NCBI GenBank assembly: GCA_020637985.1
Contig: JACKJK010000005.1
Span: 343,519-407,518 of the forward strand
Origin: Rhodobiaceae bacterium
Lineage (GTDB): Bacteria; Pseudomonadota; Alphaproteobacteria; Rhizobiales; Tepidamorphaceae
DNA: 64,000 nucleotides
Direction: 5' to 3'
Within the stretch, counting starts at the first letter, position 1. Each line of letters begins with the position of its first letter. Below are positions 33,839 through 42,335 of the stretch, piece after piece. Under the pieces are notes generated by a model. It did no database searches and had not been told where the DNA came from. It saw only the letters and a list, made by a program, of their open reading frames with translations. The position numbers and the translations under genes are program-made.

Positions 33839-35115
33839 ACGAGAACGTGCGCGTCACCGGACTGGACAACGGCGTCCGCGTCGTCACCGAGACCATGCCG
33901 CATCTGCAGACCGCGTCGCTCGGCATCTGGGTGGGCACCGGCGCGCGCAACGAGGCGGAGCGCGAACACGGCATTTCCCACCTGCTCGAGCACATGGCCT
34001 TCAAGGGAACGCACCGGCGCAGCGCCATCGAGATCGCCGAGGAAATCGAGCAGGTGGGCGGCGACCTCAATGCCATGACGGGCCACGAGATCACCGCCTA
34101 TTACGCCCGCGTGCTGGCCCCGGACGCACCGCTGGCGCTCGACATCCTTGCCGACATCCTCACCGGCTCGGTGTTCGACGCAGAAGAGCTCAGGCGCGAA
34201 CAGAACGTCATCGTGCAGGAGATCGGTGCTGCGAACGACACCCCCGACGACATCGTGCACGACCTGTTCCAGGAGGCAGCCTTCCACGACCAGACGCTGG
34301 GCCGCTCGATCCTCGGCACGCCGCAGTCCGTCTGCGCCTTCACCCGCGTCGACCTCGACGCCTATCTTCAGGCCCACTACCGCGGACCAGGGATGGTGGT
34401 GGCCGCCGCCGGCGCGGTCGACCACGACGCCATCGTCGAACAGGCCGCGCGCGTGCTGGCCGATATCCCGGCGACCGCGCCGCAGCCGCCGTCGCCCGGT
34501 GCGTTCACCGGCGGGGAGCGCCGCGACCTGCGCGACATCGATCAGGCCAACCTCGTGCTGGGATTTGCCGCCCCTGCGCTGGCCGACCCCGACTTCTACG
34601 TCGGCCGCGTCGCCGCGGGCGTACTTGGCGGCGGCATGTCGTCGCGACTGTTCCAGGAAATCCGCGAGAAGCGCGGCCTGTGCTATTCGATTTATGCCTT
34701 CACCATGGCCTTTTCCGACACTGGCCTGTTCGCCATCTCGGCGGCCACCGGCGAAAGCGACCTGCCCGATCTGATGGAGCTCACCATCGCAGAAATCCTG
34801 CGCGCCGGCGACGGTGTCAGCGAACGCGAGGTCGACCGCGCCCGTGCCCAGCTCAAGGCGTCGATCCTGATGAGCCACGAGAGCCCGTCCAGCAGGGCGG
34901 GGCAGCTTGCCCGGCAACTGCTGATGCTCGGCCGTGTCGTTCCCGGCGCGGAGATCATCGAGCGCATCGAGGCGGTGACACCCGACGAAGTCTGCCGGTT
35001 CATTGCCGACATGGTCCGCCGCCAGCAGCCCGCGCTTGCCGCTGTTGGCCCCATCGCCGAGCTTGATCGCGTCGCGGAGATCGCGAAGACATTGCAAGCG
35101 CGTCCGGTGGCCTAG
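33835..35115 (+). CDS. M16 family zinc peptidase (processing-peptidase-like)
   Basis: Zinc metallopeptidase of 426 residues, homologous to the mitochondrial processing peptidase beta subunit. The inverted zinc motif HLLEH is at 49-53, with the third ligand Glu in the ANDTPDDIVHDLFQE-adjacent helix. ITAYYARVLAPDAPLALDIL and the Gly-rich loop VAAGVLGGGMSSRLFQEIRE match the two half-domains. Its cellular substrates in bacteria are unknown. The gene overlaps thrC by 4 bases and leads into the GNAT gene, so it belongs to the thrC operon, an arrangement common in alphaproteobacteria. Confidence 0.94.
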   Translation: MNENVRVTGLDNGVRVVTETMPHLQTASLGIWVGTGARNEAEREHGISHLLEHMAFKGTHRRSAIEIAEEIEQVGGDLNAMTGHEITAYYARVLAPDAPLALDILADILTGSVFDAEELRREQNVIVQEIGAANDTPDDIVHDLFQEAAFHDQTLGRSILGTPQSVCAFTRVDLDAYLQAHYRGPGMVVAAAGAVDHDAIVEQAARVLADIPATAPQPPSPGAFTGGERRDLRDIDQANLVLGFAAPALADPDFYVGRVAAGVLGGGMSSRLFQEIREKRGLCYSIYAFTMAFSDTGLFAISAATGESDLPDLMELTIAEILRAGDGVSEREVDRARAQLKASILMSHESPSSRAGQLARQLLMLGRVVPGAEIIERIEAVTPDEVCRFIADMVRRQQPALAAVGPIAELDRVAEIAKTLQARPVA

Positions 35116-35130
35116 TTCAGGATTTTCGAC

Positions 35131-35724
35131 ATGGTGTTCCTGCGTTCGGTGGGTGGCGATTTCGGGCCGGTGATCTATGGAGAGCGCATCCGCCTGCGCA
35201 CGCCGCAGCTTTCCGACTACGCGCAGTGGGCCGAATTGCGCGCCCGGAGCCGCGCCTTCCTCACCCCCTGGGAACCGACCTGGCCGGCGGACGATCTTTC
35301 GCGCACGGCCTTTCGCCGCCGCGTACGCCGCTACGTGCAGGAGGTGCGCGAGGACCTTGCCTATCCGTTGTTCGCCTTCGCCGAGGACACCGGCGAGCTT
35401 CTCGGCGGCGTGACGCTTGGCAACGTGCGCAGGGGCGTCACCCAATCCTGCGCGATGGGGTACTGGGTCGGAGAGCCGCATGCGCGGTGCGGCCACATGA
35501 CCCGGGCGGTCGAGGCGGTGCTGGATTTCGCCTTCGCCCGCTTGCGGTTGCATCGTGTGGAAGCGGCTTGCCTTCCGGCAAACCGAGCGTCTATACGGCT
35601 ACTGGAGAAGTCCGGGTTTACCCAGGAAGGATATGCCCGACGGTATCTGTGCATAAATGGCATTTGGCAGGATCACCTGCTTTACGCGATGCTGCACGAC
35701 GATCCGCGCCCGCCGGCGCGGTAG
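35131..35724 (+). CDS. GNAT family acetyltransferase (RimJ-like)
   Basis: Acetyltransferase of 197 residues resembling the RimJ/RimL protein N-acetyltransferases. Recognisable parts are ERIRLRTPQLSDYAQWAELR at the N-terminus, LGGVTLGNVRRGVTQSCAMG, YWVGEPHARCGHMTRAVEAV and LRLHRVEAACLPANRASIRL, followed by LEKSGFTQEGYARRYLCING. A target could be a ribosomal protein N-terminus, but this is only a family hint. It lies 15 bases after the M16 gene and 5 before the EAL gene, so it is part of the same transcript as thrC. Confidence 0.88.
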   Translation: MVFLRSVGGDFGPVIYGERIRLRTPQLSDYAQWAELRARSRAFLTPWEPTWPADDLSRTAFRRRVRRYVQEVREDLAYPLFAFAEDTGELLGGVTLGNVRRGVTQSCAMGYWVGEPHARCGHMTRAVEAVLDFAFARLRLHRVEAACLPANRASIRLLEKSGFTQEGYARRYLCINGIWQDHLLYAMLHDDPRPPAR

Positions 35725-35729
35725 GCCGG

Positions 35730-38651
35730 ATGGAGTTGCGGCATTTGTCCGGAGTAAGAGCGACCATCGACCGGGGAATGTCGGCTGCCAGCTTGCTGCT
35801 GTTGTGCCTGCTGGCGTTGCTGGCGCATGCGCCGGGCGCCCTTGCCCTCGATATCGTCGCCGTCAACCCCGAAGCTCCGGCAATCGACCTGACCGGCAAT
35901 CTCGACAGCTGGCCGCGCCATGGCGACCGCATCCAGGTCTCCACCGCGCCCGGGGCCGACGGCATCGTCCGCCGCATCGAGGTCCGCGCCAGCGAATCCG
36001 GGCGCACCGCGTCCTGGGTCGTCCTTGCGCTCGCCAACAATTCCGACGAACAGCTCGACCGCATTCTGGTCGCCCCGCATTTCCGGCTCGTCGGGTCCGG
36101 CATCCTGCAGCCCGACCTCGGCAGCACGCGCATCGTCGCCATCACGCCGAGCCAGGGCTTCAGGCCAGAGCGGCAGGAGGCGCCGGACGCCGACATCTAC
36201 CAGATCACGCTCGATCCCGGCACCGTCGTCACATACGTCGTGGAACTGACCGGGGAAGCCTTGCCGCAGCTGCGCCTGTGGAAGCCTGAGGCCTACAAGG
36301 ACAAGAGCAACTCGCTGACGCTCTACCAGGGCATGGTGCTGGGCATCGCCGGCCTGCTGGCGCTCTTCCTGACCATTCTCTTCGTTGTCCGCGGGACATT
36401 GATGTTCCCTTCGGCTGCGACGATGGCGTGGGCGGTTCTCGCCTACCTGTGCATCGATTTCGGCTTCTGGCACAAGTTGTTCTATGCCGCGCGCGCCGAT
36501 GACCAGCTGTTCCGTGCCGGCGCCGAGACGATCATCGCCGGTTCGCTGGTCCTGTTCTTCTTCGTTTACCTCGGTTTTGGCCGCTGGCGCCTGAGGCTGT
36601 TGACCGCGGTTGTCCTGTGGTGCGGCTTCATTGCCATGATCCTGGCGCTTGCGGCGCTTGATCCGACCTCGGCGGCCGGCTTGTCGCGCATCATCATGGG
36701 CGGCGCCGGCGTCGGCGGCCTGGTGGTGCTGCTGCTGCTTTCGCTGCGCGGCTACGACCGCGCGATCCTGCTCATTCCGACCTGGCTGCTGTTGCTCGGC
36801 TGGCTGTTCGGCGGCTGGCTGGTCGTCACCGGGCGCATCGAGAACGACCTTGCCGCGCCTGCGCTCAACGGCGGCATGGTGCTGGTGGTGCTGCTGATTG
36901 GCCTCACCGTCATGCAGCACGCCTTCGCAGGGGTCGCCATCGGCACCGGGTTCCTGCCCGACCTGCAGCGCAAGGCGCTGGCGCTGATCGGCGCTGGCGA
37001 TTTCGTCTTCGACTGGGACGTTCCGCGCGACCGCCTGTTCGTCGGCACCGAGATCGCCGACCGCCTCGGCGTCGGCCACGAACAGATGAGCGGGTCGATC
37101 CGCAAGTGGCACGAAATGCTGCATGCCGCCGATCGCGACCGCTTCCGCGCCACGCTTGAGACCGTCGTCGAACTGCGCCGAGGCCGCGTTCAGCAGGACG
37201 TGCGCCTGCGCGCCGCCGATGGACACTATCTGTGGGTGCGCTGCAAGCTGCGCCCGATCCTCGGCGCCGATGGCGAGATCCAGCGCATCGTCGGCACGCT
37301 CACCGACGTCACCGACGCCAAGACGTCGGAGGAGCGCATGCTCCACGACGCGGTGCACGACAACCTGACCGGCCTGCCGAACCGGGAGCTGTTTCTCGAC
37401 CGGCTCGATGTCGCCATGATGCGCTCGCGCGAGAACGAGGGGCCGAAGCCCAGTGTCTTCGTCATCGACATCGACCGCTTCCGCCAGGTCAATGATTCCA
37501 TCGGCATCGCCGGCGGCGACGGCGTCCTGCTGACGCTGGCGCGCCGCCTGCAGCGCCTGCTCAAGCCGCAGGACACGCTGGCCCGCCTGTCCGGCGACCA
37601 GTTCGGCCTCATCCTGACCTCCGAGACCGAGCAGCCGCGTATCGAGGCGGTGTCCGATGGCGTGCGCAAGGCCGTGCGCGCGCCGATGAGCTTTGCCGGC
37701 AAGGAAATGTTCCTCACGGCGACCATCGGCATGTCCCGCTATGACGGCTCCAAGCGCCGCCGCGAGGAACTGCTCGAGGACGCCGAAATCGCCATGTTCT
37801 ACGCCAAGCGGCTGGGCCCCGACCGCACCGAGAGCTATCGCCCTATCATGCGGTCCTCCGGTGCCGACCGCCTGTCGCTGTCGAGCGAATTGCGCCGCTC
37901 CATCCAGGCTGGCGAGATCGATCTCGCCTACCAGCCGATCGTGCGCCTGTCGGACAAGCGCATTGCCGGTTTCGAGGCGCTCGCGCGCTGGGACCATCCC
38001 CGGTTCGGGCGACTCAATCCGCAGGAATTCATCGAGATTGCCGAGGAAAACGGGCTGATCGTCGAGATCGGACTGCTGGCGCTCGACAAGGCGACCCGGC
38101 AACTCGCCATCTGGCAGAAGACGGTTGGCGCCGACCGGGAATTGTTCACCAGCGTCAACATCTCCAGCCGCCAGCTGCTGCGCCACGACCTCGTCAACGA
38201 CGTCAAGTCGGTGCTGACGCGAAACGGCCTGGAGGGCCGTGCGCTGAAGCTCGAGCTGACCGAATCGATCGTCATGGAAAACCCCGAGCACGCCGCCAAG
38301 ATCCTCGAGAAGGTGCGCGAAACTGGCGCCAGCCTGGCGCTCGATGACTTCGGCACCGGCTACTCCTCGCTCAGCTACCTGCAGCGCTTCCCCTTCGACA
38401 CGGTGAAGATCGATAAGTCCTTCGTGCACAACAACGGGTCGGGCAACAAGCCGGTGATCCTGCGCTCGATCATCGGGCTGGCGCACGACCTGGGCATGGA
38501 CGTCGTCGCCGAAGGCGCCGAATCCGACCGAGACGCGGCGGAACTCGCCAAGCTCGGTTGCGAGTTCGCGCAAGGGTACTACTTCGGCCGCCCGATGTCG
38601 GCCGACGAGGCCCATCGCCTGCTCGCCTACAACGCCAACACGCGGCACTGA
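35730..38651 (+). CDS. Membrane-bound cyclic-di-GMP phosphodiesterase with PAS, degenerate GGDEF and EAL domains
   Basis: 973-residue signalling protein. An N-terminal signal peptide precedes a periplasmic region (to about 190) and about seven helices (about 200-400), resembling a 7TM receptor. Then come a PAS domain (about 421-527), a GGDEF domain (about 544-705) and an EAL domain (about 717-963). The GGDEF site is SGDQF at 621-625, so cyclase activity is unlikely. The EAL domain is intact: EAL at 749, SVNIS, LELTES, LDDFGTGYSS, VKIDKSF and VAEGAES. It should degrade cyclic-di-GMP, perhaps tuned by GTP and a periplasmic ligand. The start at 35730 is chosen; an ATG at 35778 begins directly at the signal peptide and is the alternative. 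Confidence 0.9.
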   Translation: MELRHLSGVRATIDRGMSAASLLLLCLLALLAHAPGALALDIVAVNPEAPAIDLTGNLDSWPRHGDRIQVSTAPGADGIVRRIEVRASESGRTASWVVLALANNSDEQLDRILVAPHFRLVGSGILQPDLGSTRIVAITPSQGFRPERQEAPDADIYQITLDPGTVVTYVVELTGEALPQLRLWKPEAYKDKSNSLTLYQGMVLGIAGLLALFLTILFVVRGTLMFPSAATMAWAVLAYLCIDFGFWHKLFYAARADDQLFRAGAETIIAGSLVLFFFVYLGFGRWRLRLLTAVVLWCGFIAMILALAALDPTSAAGLSRIIMGGAGVGGLVVLLLLSLRGYDRAILLIPTWLLLLGWLFGGWLVVTGRIENDLAAPALNGGMVLVVLLIGLTVMQHAFAGVAIGTGFLPDLQRKALALIGAGDFVFDWDVPRDRLFVGTEIADRLGVGHEQMSGSIRKWHEMLHAADRDRFRATLETVVELRRGRVQQDVRLRAADGHYLWVRCKLRPILGADGEIQRIVGTLTDVTDAKTSEERMLHDAVHDNLTGLPNRELFLDRLDVAMMRSRENEGPKPSVFVIDIDRFRQVNDSIGIAGGDGVLLTLARRLQRLLKPQDTLARLSGDQFGLILTSETEQPRIEAVSDGVRKAVRAPMSFAGKEMFLTATIGMSRYDGSKRRREELLEDAEIAMFYAKRLGPDRTESYRPIMRSSGADRLSLSSELRRSIQAGEIDLAYQPIVRLSDKRIAGFEALARWDHPRFGRLNPQEFIEIAEENGLIVEIGLLALDKATRQLAIWQKTVGADRELFTSVNISSRQLLRHDLVNDVKSVLTRNGLEGRALKLELTESIVMENPEHAAKILEKVRETGASLALDDFGTGYSSLSYLQRFPFDTVKIDKSFVHNNGSGNKPVILRSIIGLAHDLGMDVVAEGAESDRDAAELAKLGCEFAQGYYFGRPMSADEAHRLLAYNANTRH

Positions 38652-38680
38652 CGCGGTATTGCCGCCCGCACCGGACGCGC

Positions 38681-39298
38681 TCAGGCGTGGCCGGCTTCCG
38701 TGGACAGTTGGCCGGGGTGGATGCCGATCTTGGCGAGCGCGCGATCGTACTTTTCATCCAGCGCCGTGCCGAAGACGAGATCTGTATCCGCATCGCAATG
38801 CAGCCAGCCGTTCGACTGGATCTCGTCCTCAAGCTGACCGGCGCCCCAGCCGGCGTATCCAAGCGCCATGAAGGACGACCTCGGCCCCGTCCCCAGCGCG
38901 ATCGCCTTGAGGATGTCGAGCGTCGCGGTCAGCGAGATCGTCTCGCTGATCGACAGTGTCGAGGAAGTGTTGTGGTAGTCGGGCGAATGCAGCACGAAGC
39001 CGCGCCCGGTTTCCACCGGCCCGCCGACGTGCACCTTGATCCCCCTGACCGTATCGTCATCGAGTCGTTCGTCATCCTTCGGCAGCACGTTGAGTTGCTG
39101 CAGCAAGTGCGGGAATGCGATGTCCTCGGCCCACTGGTCGACGCGCAGGCCCATCGCTCCGTCCGGCGAATGCGAACAGATAAGGATGACCGAACGCGCG
39201 AACCGGGGGTCCGGCATGCCTGGCATGGCCACCAGCATGCGCCCCTGCAGTGTTCCGCGCTCGACCCGCTTGAGTTTGCCAACTGTCATGGTTCGCAT
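38681..39298 (-). CDS. YqgE/AlgH family protein
   Basis: Protein of 205 residues in the UPF0301 (YqgE/AlgH) family, function unknown; in Pseudomonas AlgH affects alginate and other regulation. The family core is visible: GRMLVAMPGMPDPRFARSVI followed by LICSHSPDGAMGLRVD, VHVGGPVETGRGFVLHSPDY, ALGYAGWGAGQLEDEI and NGWLHCDADTDLVFG. No signal peptide is present. Two ATG codons, at 39298 and 39289, compete and neither has a good ribosome-binding site; the longer is used. It converges with the EAL gene (29 bases apart) and diverges from the DsbD-domain gene. Confidence 0.88.
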   Translation of the reverse strand: MRTMTVGKLKRVERGTLQGRMLVAMPGMPDPRFARSVILICSHSPDGAMGLRVDQWAEDIAFPHLLQQLNVLPKDDERLDDDTVRGIKVHVGGPVETGRGFVLHSPDYHNTSSTLSISETISLTATLDILKAIALGTGPRSSFMALGYAGWGAGQLEDEIQSNGWLHCDADTDLVFGTALDEKYDRALAKIGIHPGQLSTEAGHA

Positions 39299-39412
39299 CG
39301 TACCGGGGGCGCGGGCAGGCGAAAAGCCCCTTGCGGGTCGCCTCTTGCGATGACGCGCTTGTGTGGAGTGTGTGACTGGAAACCGCCTTCTTGCCGCGCT
39401 ACTCAATCAGCC

Positions 39413-40267
39413 ATGAAACGATTTGGCGAAACCTGGTCCTTGCGTGCCCTGCGCGTGTTCGCGGCGGGCTGCGCGCTTGCGGCAATGACGGTTGGCGCCG
39501 ATGCCGGTGGCGCTGTCTCGGACTGGGTTGCCGGCGGCTACTCGCGCGTGCGCCTCGTCAATGCGGGCGCGCGCGACGACGGCACATGGGTTGCGGGCCT
39601 GGAAATCGACCTCGAACACGGCTGGAAAACCTATTGGCGCTCTCCCGGCGAGACAGGTGTCCCACCGGTCTTCGACTGGGCGGCCTCGCGCAATCTGGCC
39701 GATGCCGCGGTTGCATGGCCGGCGCCGGTCCGTTTCGTCGATTCCGGGCTGGAATCGATCGGCTACAAGGGCGACGTGATCCTGCCGCTGATCGTGCGTC
39801 CCGCCGACGACGGGGGCGCCCCCGTTCTCGACCTGGTGCTGTTCTACGCCGTGTGCGCCGAGATCTGCGTGCCTGAGGAGGCGCGCCTGTCGCTCGACCT
39901 CGGCCAGCCGACGGCGCCGCGTACACGCCTTGCCGTCGAAGCCGCACTGTCGCGCGTGCCGCGACCTTCCGCGGCGGGCGAAACCGTGCGTGCAGCGATG
40001 GCCGGCAGCGACCGTGAAACGCCCATGACCCTGCGCATCGCCTCTCGCGGCGGGGAAACCCCCAGTGCGGTCTTCGTCGAGGGACCGGAAAACTGGTACC
40101 TGCCGGCGCCGGTTGCGGCCGACGGCTCAACCACGGATGAGACGGTCTACTCCGTCCCGCTTTCCGGCATTCCCGCTGATGCGGCGATCGACGGCGCCGG
40201 GCTCACCGTCACCGTGGTCTATCCCTCCGCCGCCTTCGAGGAATCGCTCGCGATCCGGGCCCGTTAG
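39413..40267 (+). CDS. Stand-alone DsbD N-terminal domain protein
   Basis: Exported protein of 284 residues related to the periplasmic N-terminal domain of the thiol reductase DsbD, but without its membrane and thioredoxin domains. A signal peptide is visible (LRALRVFAAGCALAAMTVGA). The domain has GLEIDLEHGWKTYWRSPGET, FVDSGLESIGYKGDVILPLI and a Cys pair in FYAVCAEICVPEEARLSLDL. The pair is C-x3-C, differing from the wider spacing in E. coli DsbD. Such proteins may take electrons from a membrane CcdA or ScsB partner; none is encoded nearby. A run of seven T follows the stop, without a clear stem. Confidence 0.84.
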   Translation: MKRFGETWSLRALRVFAAGCALAAMTVGADAGGAVSDWVAGGYSRVRLVNAGARDDGTWVAGLEIDLEHGWKTYWRSPGETGVPPVFDWAASRNLADAAVAWPAPVRFVDSGLESIGYKGDVILPLIVRPADDGGAPVLDLVLFYAVCAEICVPEEARLSLDLGQPTAPRTRLAVEAALSRVPRPSAAGETVRAAMAGSDRETPMTLRIASRGGETPSAVFVEGPENWYLPAPVAADGSTTDETVYSVPLSGIPADAAIDGAGLTVTVVYPSAAFEESLAIRAR

Positions 40268-40395
40268 ATTTTTTTGCATTATTGTGCGCGGGGGCTGCTG
40301 ACGGGCGCGGCCGCAGCGCTATTTCATGTGCGGGCTGCCGACCGGCGGCCACGTCCCCGCGGCGTCAATTCCGCGCAATTGCGAAAGGTCCTGCA

Positions 40396-40878
40396 ATGAT
40401 CAAGGTCGGCGAACGCCTCCCGCAAGCTGAGTTCATCGTCAAGACGGACGAGGGAATGAGCAAGCGCACCACGTCGGATGTCTTTGCCGGCCGCAAGGTC
40501 GTGCTGTTCGCCGTGCCCGGTGCCTTCACCCCGACCTGCCACATGAACCATCTGCCGGGTTTTCTCGCCAATGCGGACGCCTTCAAGGCCAGGGGCGTCG
40601 ACGAGATCGCCGTCGTCGCCGTCAACGATCCGCACGTCATGAAGGCATGGGCCGATGCCACCGGCGCGACCGGCAAGATCACGTTCCTCGCCGACGGCAG
40701 CGGCGATTTCACCAGGGCCACCGGCATGACGCTCGATCTCGTGGCTGCGGGCCTTGGCGAACGCTCCCAGCGCTATTCCATGCTGGTCGAGGATGGCGTC
40801 GTGAAGGTCCTCAACATCGGCGATGCTCCCGGCAAGGCCGATATCACTGGCGCCGAGGCACTGCTCGGCGCGCTCTAG
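40396..40878 (+). CDS. Peroxiredoxin (PRX5 type)
   Basis: Thiol peroxidase of 160 residues that reduces hydrogen peroxide or organic peroxides. The catalytic Cys48 is in PGAFTPTCHMNHLPGF, and this is the only Cys in the protein, so it must work as a 1-Cys enzyme or use glutathione/glutaredoxin for recycling. DPHVMKAWADATGA and FLADGSGDFTRATGMTLDL are typical of the PRX5/AhpE-like group. With gshA in the same chromosome region a glutathione-dependent cycle is plausible. AAGGTCCTGCA lies just before the ATG. The gene converges with rnhA, 10 bases apart. Confidence 0.92.
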   Translation: MIKVGERLPQAEFIVKTDEGMSKRTTSDVFAGRKVVLFAVPGAFTPTCHMNHLPGFLANADAFKARGVDEIAVVAVNDPHVMKAWADATGATGKITFLADGSGDFTRATGMTLDLVAAGLGERSQRYSMLVEDGVVKVLNIGDAPGKADITGAEALLGAL

Positions 40879-40888
40879 GGGCCGGAAC

Positions 40889-41368
40889 CTATGCGCCTGC
40901 CGGCTTGCCGTTCGGTTTGCCGTTGCGCGCAGCGGGCTTGAAGGGCTCCATTCCCTTGCGGGCGAGTTCGTCGACGCGCTCGTTCTCCGGGTGACCGGCG
41001 TGCCCCTTCACCCAGTGCCAGGTGACGTCGTGGTCCGACAGGGCCGCTTCGAGCCGTTGCCACAGGTCGACGTTCTTCACCGGCTTCTTGTCGGCGGTTT
41101 TCCAGCCGCGCGCCTTCCAGGCGGGCAGCCACGCGGTGATTCCGTTGCGCACGTAGGAGGAGTCGGTGAACAGGTCGATGGCGACGGCGCGCTTCATGGC
41201 TTCCAGCGCCATGATGGCGGCCATCAGTTCCATGCGGTTATTGGTGGTCGCCGCCTCGCCGCCGCTCAGTTCCTTTTCGGTGCCGTTGTAGACCAGCAGC
41301 GCCCCCCAGCCGCCGGGACCGGGATTTCCCGAACACGCTCCGTCCGTATAGACCTCGACCCGGCGCAT
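40889..41368 (-). CDS. rnhA: Ribonuclease HI
   Basis: Removes RNA from RNA-DNA hybrids. The 159-residue protein has the four carboxylates of the active site: Asp9 in VEVYTDGACSGNPGPGGWG, Glu47 in RMELMAAI, Asp69 in FTDSSY, and Asp133 in HPENERVDELAR, plus HWVKGHAGH. The C-terminus has a short basic tail (KPAARNGKPNGKPAGA). Its ATG overlaps the thrB stop (ATGA), so it is translated from the ispH-thrB-rnhA transcript, an order found in many alphaproteobacteria. RNase HII is also encoded in this window (61204-61854). Confidence 0.96.
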   Translation of the reverse strand: MRRVEVYTDGACSGNPGPGGWGALLVYNGTEKELSGGEAATTNNRMELMAAIMALEAMKRAVAIDLFTDSSYVRNGITAWLPAWKARGWKTADKKPVKNVDLWQRLEAALSDHDVTWHWVKGHAGHPENERVDELARKGMEPFKPAARNGKPNGKPAGA

Positions 41369-42333
41369 CAGCCGTCGAGCCCGTACTGCGCGGCGCTGGT
41401 GACGGAGCGGTGGAAGCGCAGCCGGCGCAGGTATTCGACCGGGTCCTTCGGCCTCACCAGCGCGCCTGCCGGCGTGTTCAGCCAGTCGTACAGGCGCGTT
41501 ACGAGAAAACGCATCGCCGCCCCGCGCGCCAGGATGGGCAGCGCGGCGATTTCCGCTTCGCTGAAGGGGCGCACGCCCGCATAACCCGTCATCAGCGCCC
41601 GCGCCTTGGTCACGTTGAAGGAAAGGTCCGCCTCGAAGCACCAGGCGTTGAGGCAGATGGCGACGTCATAGGCGAAGGCGTCGTTGCAGGCGAAGTAGAA
41701 GTCGATCAGCCCGGACAGCCGCTCGCCGATGAAGAACACGTTGTCGGGGAAAAGATCGGCGTGGATCACGCCTTCCGGCAAGCCCGTGGGCCAGTGGCGT
41801 TCGAACTGGTCGAGTTCGCCGGCCATGTCCGCCGCAAGCCCGGGGGCGACACCGTCGGCGCTGTCGCGCGCCGCCTCGAAGATCTGCCGCCAGCCGGCGA
41901 CCGACAGCGCATTCGTCCTGTGTCCGGGGTAGTCCACGCCGGCAAGGTGCAGACGGGCGAGCATGGCGCCCAGTGCCCGGCAGTGATCCATGCGCGGCCG
42001 GCGCACCGACATGCCCTCCAGGAACTCGATCAGCGCGGCCGGCCGCCCGGCAAGCCGGCGCAGGACGGCGCCATCGCGCCCGTGGACCGGCTGCGGGCAG
42101 GTGATGCCGCCCCTGGCCAGGTGTTCCATCAGGCCCAGGAAATAGGGCAGGTCGGCCTCGTCGACGCGCTTCTCGTAGAGCGTCAGGATGAACTGCCCGC
42201 CCTCGGTGTGCAGCATGTAGTTGGTGTTCTCGACACCCTCGGCGATGCCCTTGCAGGACAGCAGGGCGCCAATGTCATAGGCCGCGACAAAGCTCGCGAT
42301 CTCCTCGTCGGAAACGTCGGTATAGACGGCCAT
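41368..42333 (-). CDS. thrB: Homoserine kinase (ThrB, choline-kinase-like fold)
   Basis: Phosphorylates homoserine in threonine synthesis. This is the alphaproteobacterial type with an aminoglycoside-phosphotransferase-like fold, not the GHMP type. It has 321 residues with MAVYTDVSDEEIASFVAAYD at the N-terminus, GIAEGVENTNYML as the nucleotide loop, the Brenner-type catalytic motif GVIHADLFPDNVFF and LIDFYFACND for metal binding. It lies 2 bases after the ispH stop and overlaps rnhA. Threonine synthase, its pathway partner, is at 32435-33838 on the other strand. Confidence 0.95.
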   Translation of the reverse strand: MAVYTDVSDEEIASFVAAYDIGALLSCKGIAEGVENTNYMLHTEGGQFILTLYEKRVDEADLPYFLGLMEHLARGGITCPQPVHGRDGAVLRRLAGRPAALIEFLEGMSVRRPRMDHCRALGAMLARLHLAGVDYPGHRTNALSVAGWRQIFEAARDSADGVAPGLAADMAGELDQFERHWPTGLPEGVIHADLFPDNVFFIGERLSGLIDFYFACNDAFAYDVAICLNAWCFEADLSFNVTKARALMTGYAGVRPFSEAEIAALPILARGAAMRFLVTRLYDWLNTPAGALVRPKDPVEYLRRLRFHRSVTSAAQYGLDG

Positions 42334-42335
42334 TG

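Noticed and set aside
37590..37604. GGDEF domain as an active diguanylate cyclase
   Set aside because: The A-site reads SGDQF, losing both the first Gly and the Glu needed for catalysis.
35682..38648. 988-codon open frame opposite the EAL gene
   Set aside because: Shadow of the GGDEF-EAL coding strand; codon-position GC pattern favours the EAL frame and its motifs are intact.
40268..40395. T-run after the DsbD-domain gene as a terminator
   Set aside because: Seven T follow the stop but the preceding stem is only a short CGGGCCCG palindrome overlapping the coding end.
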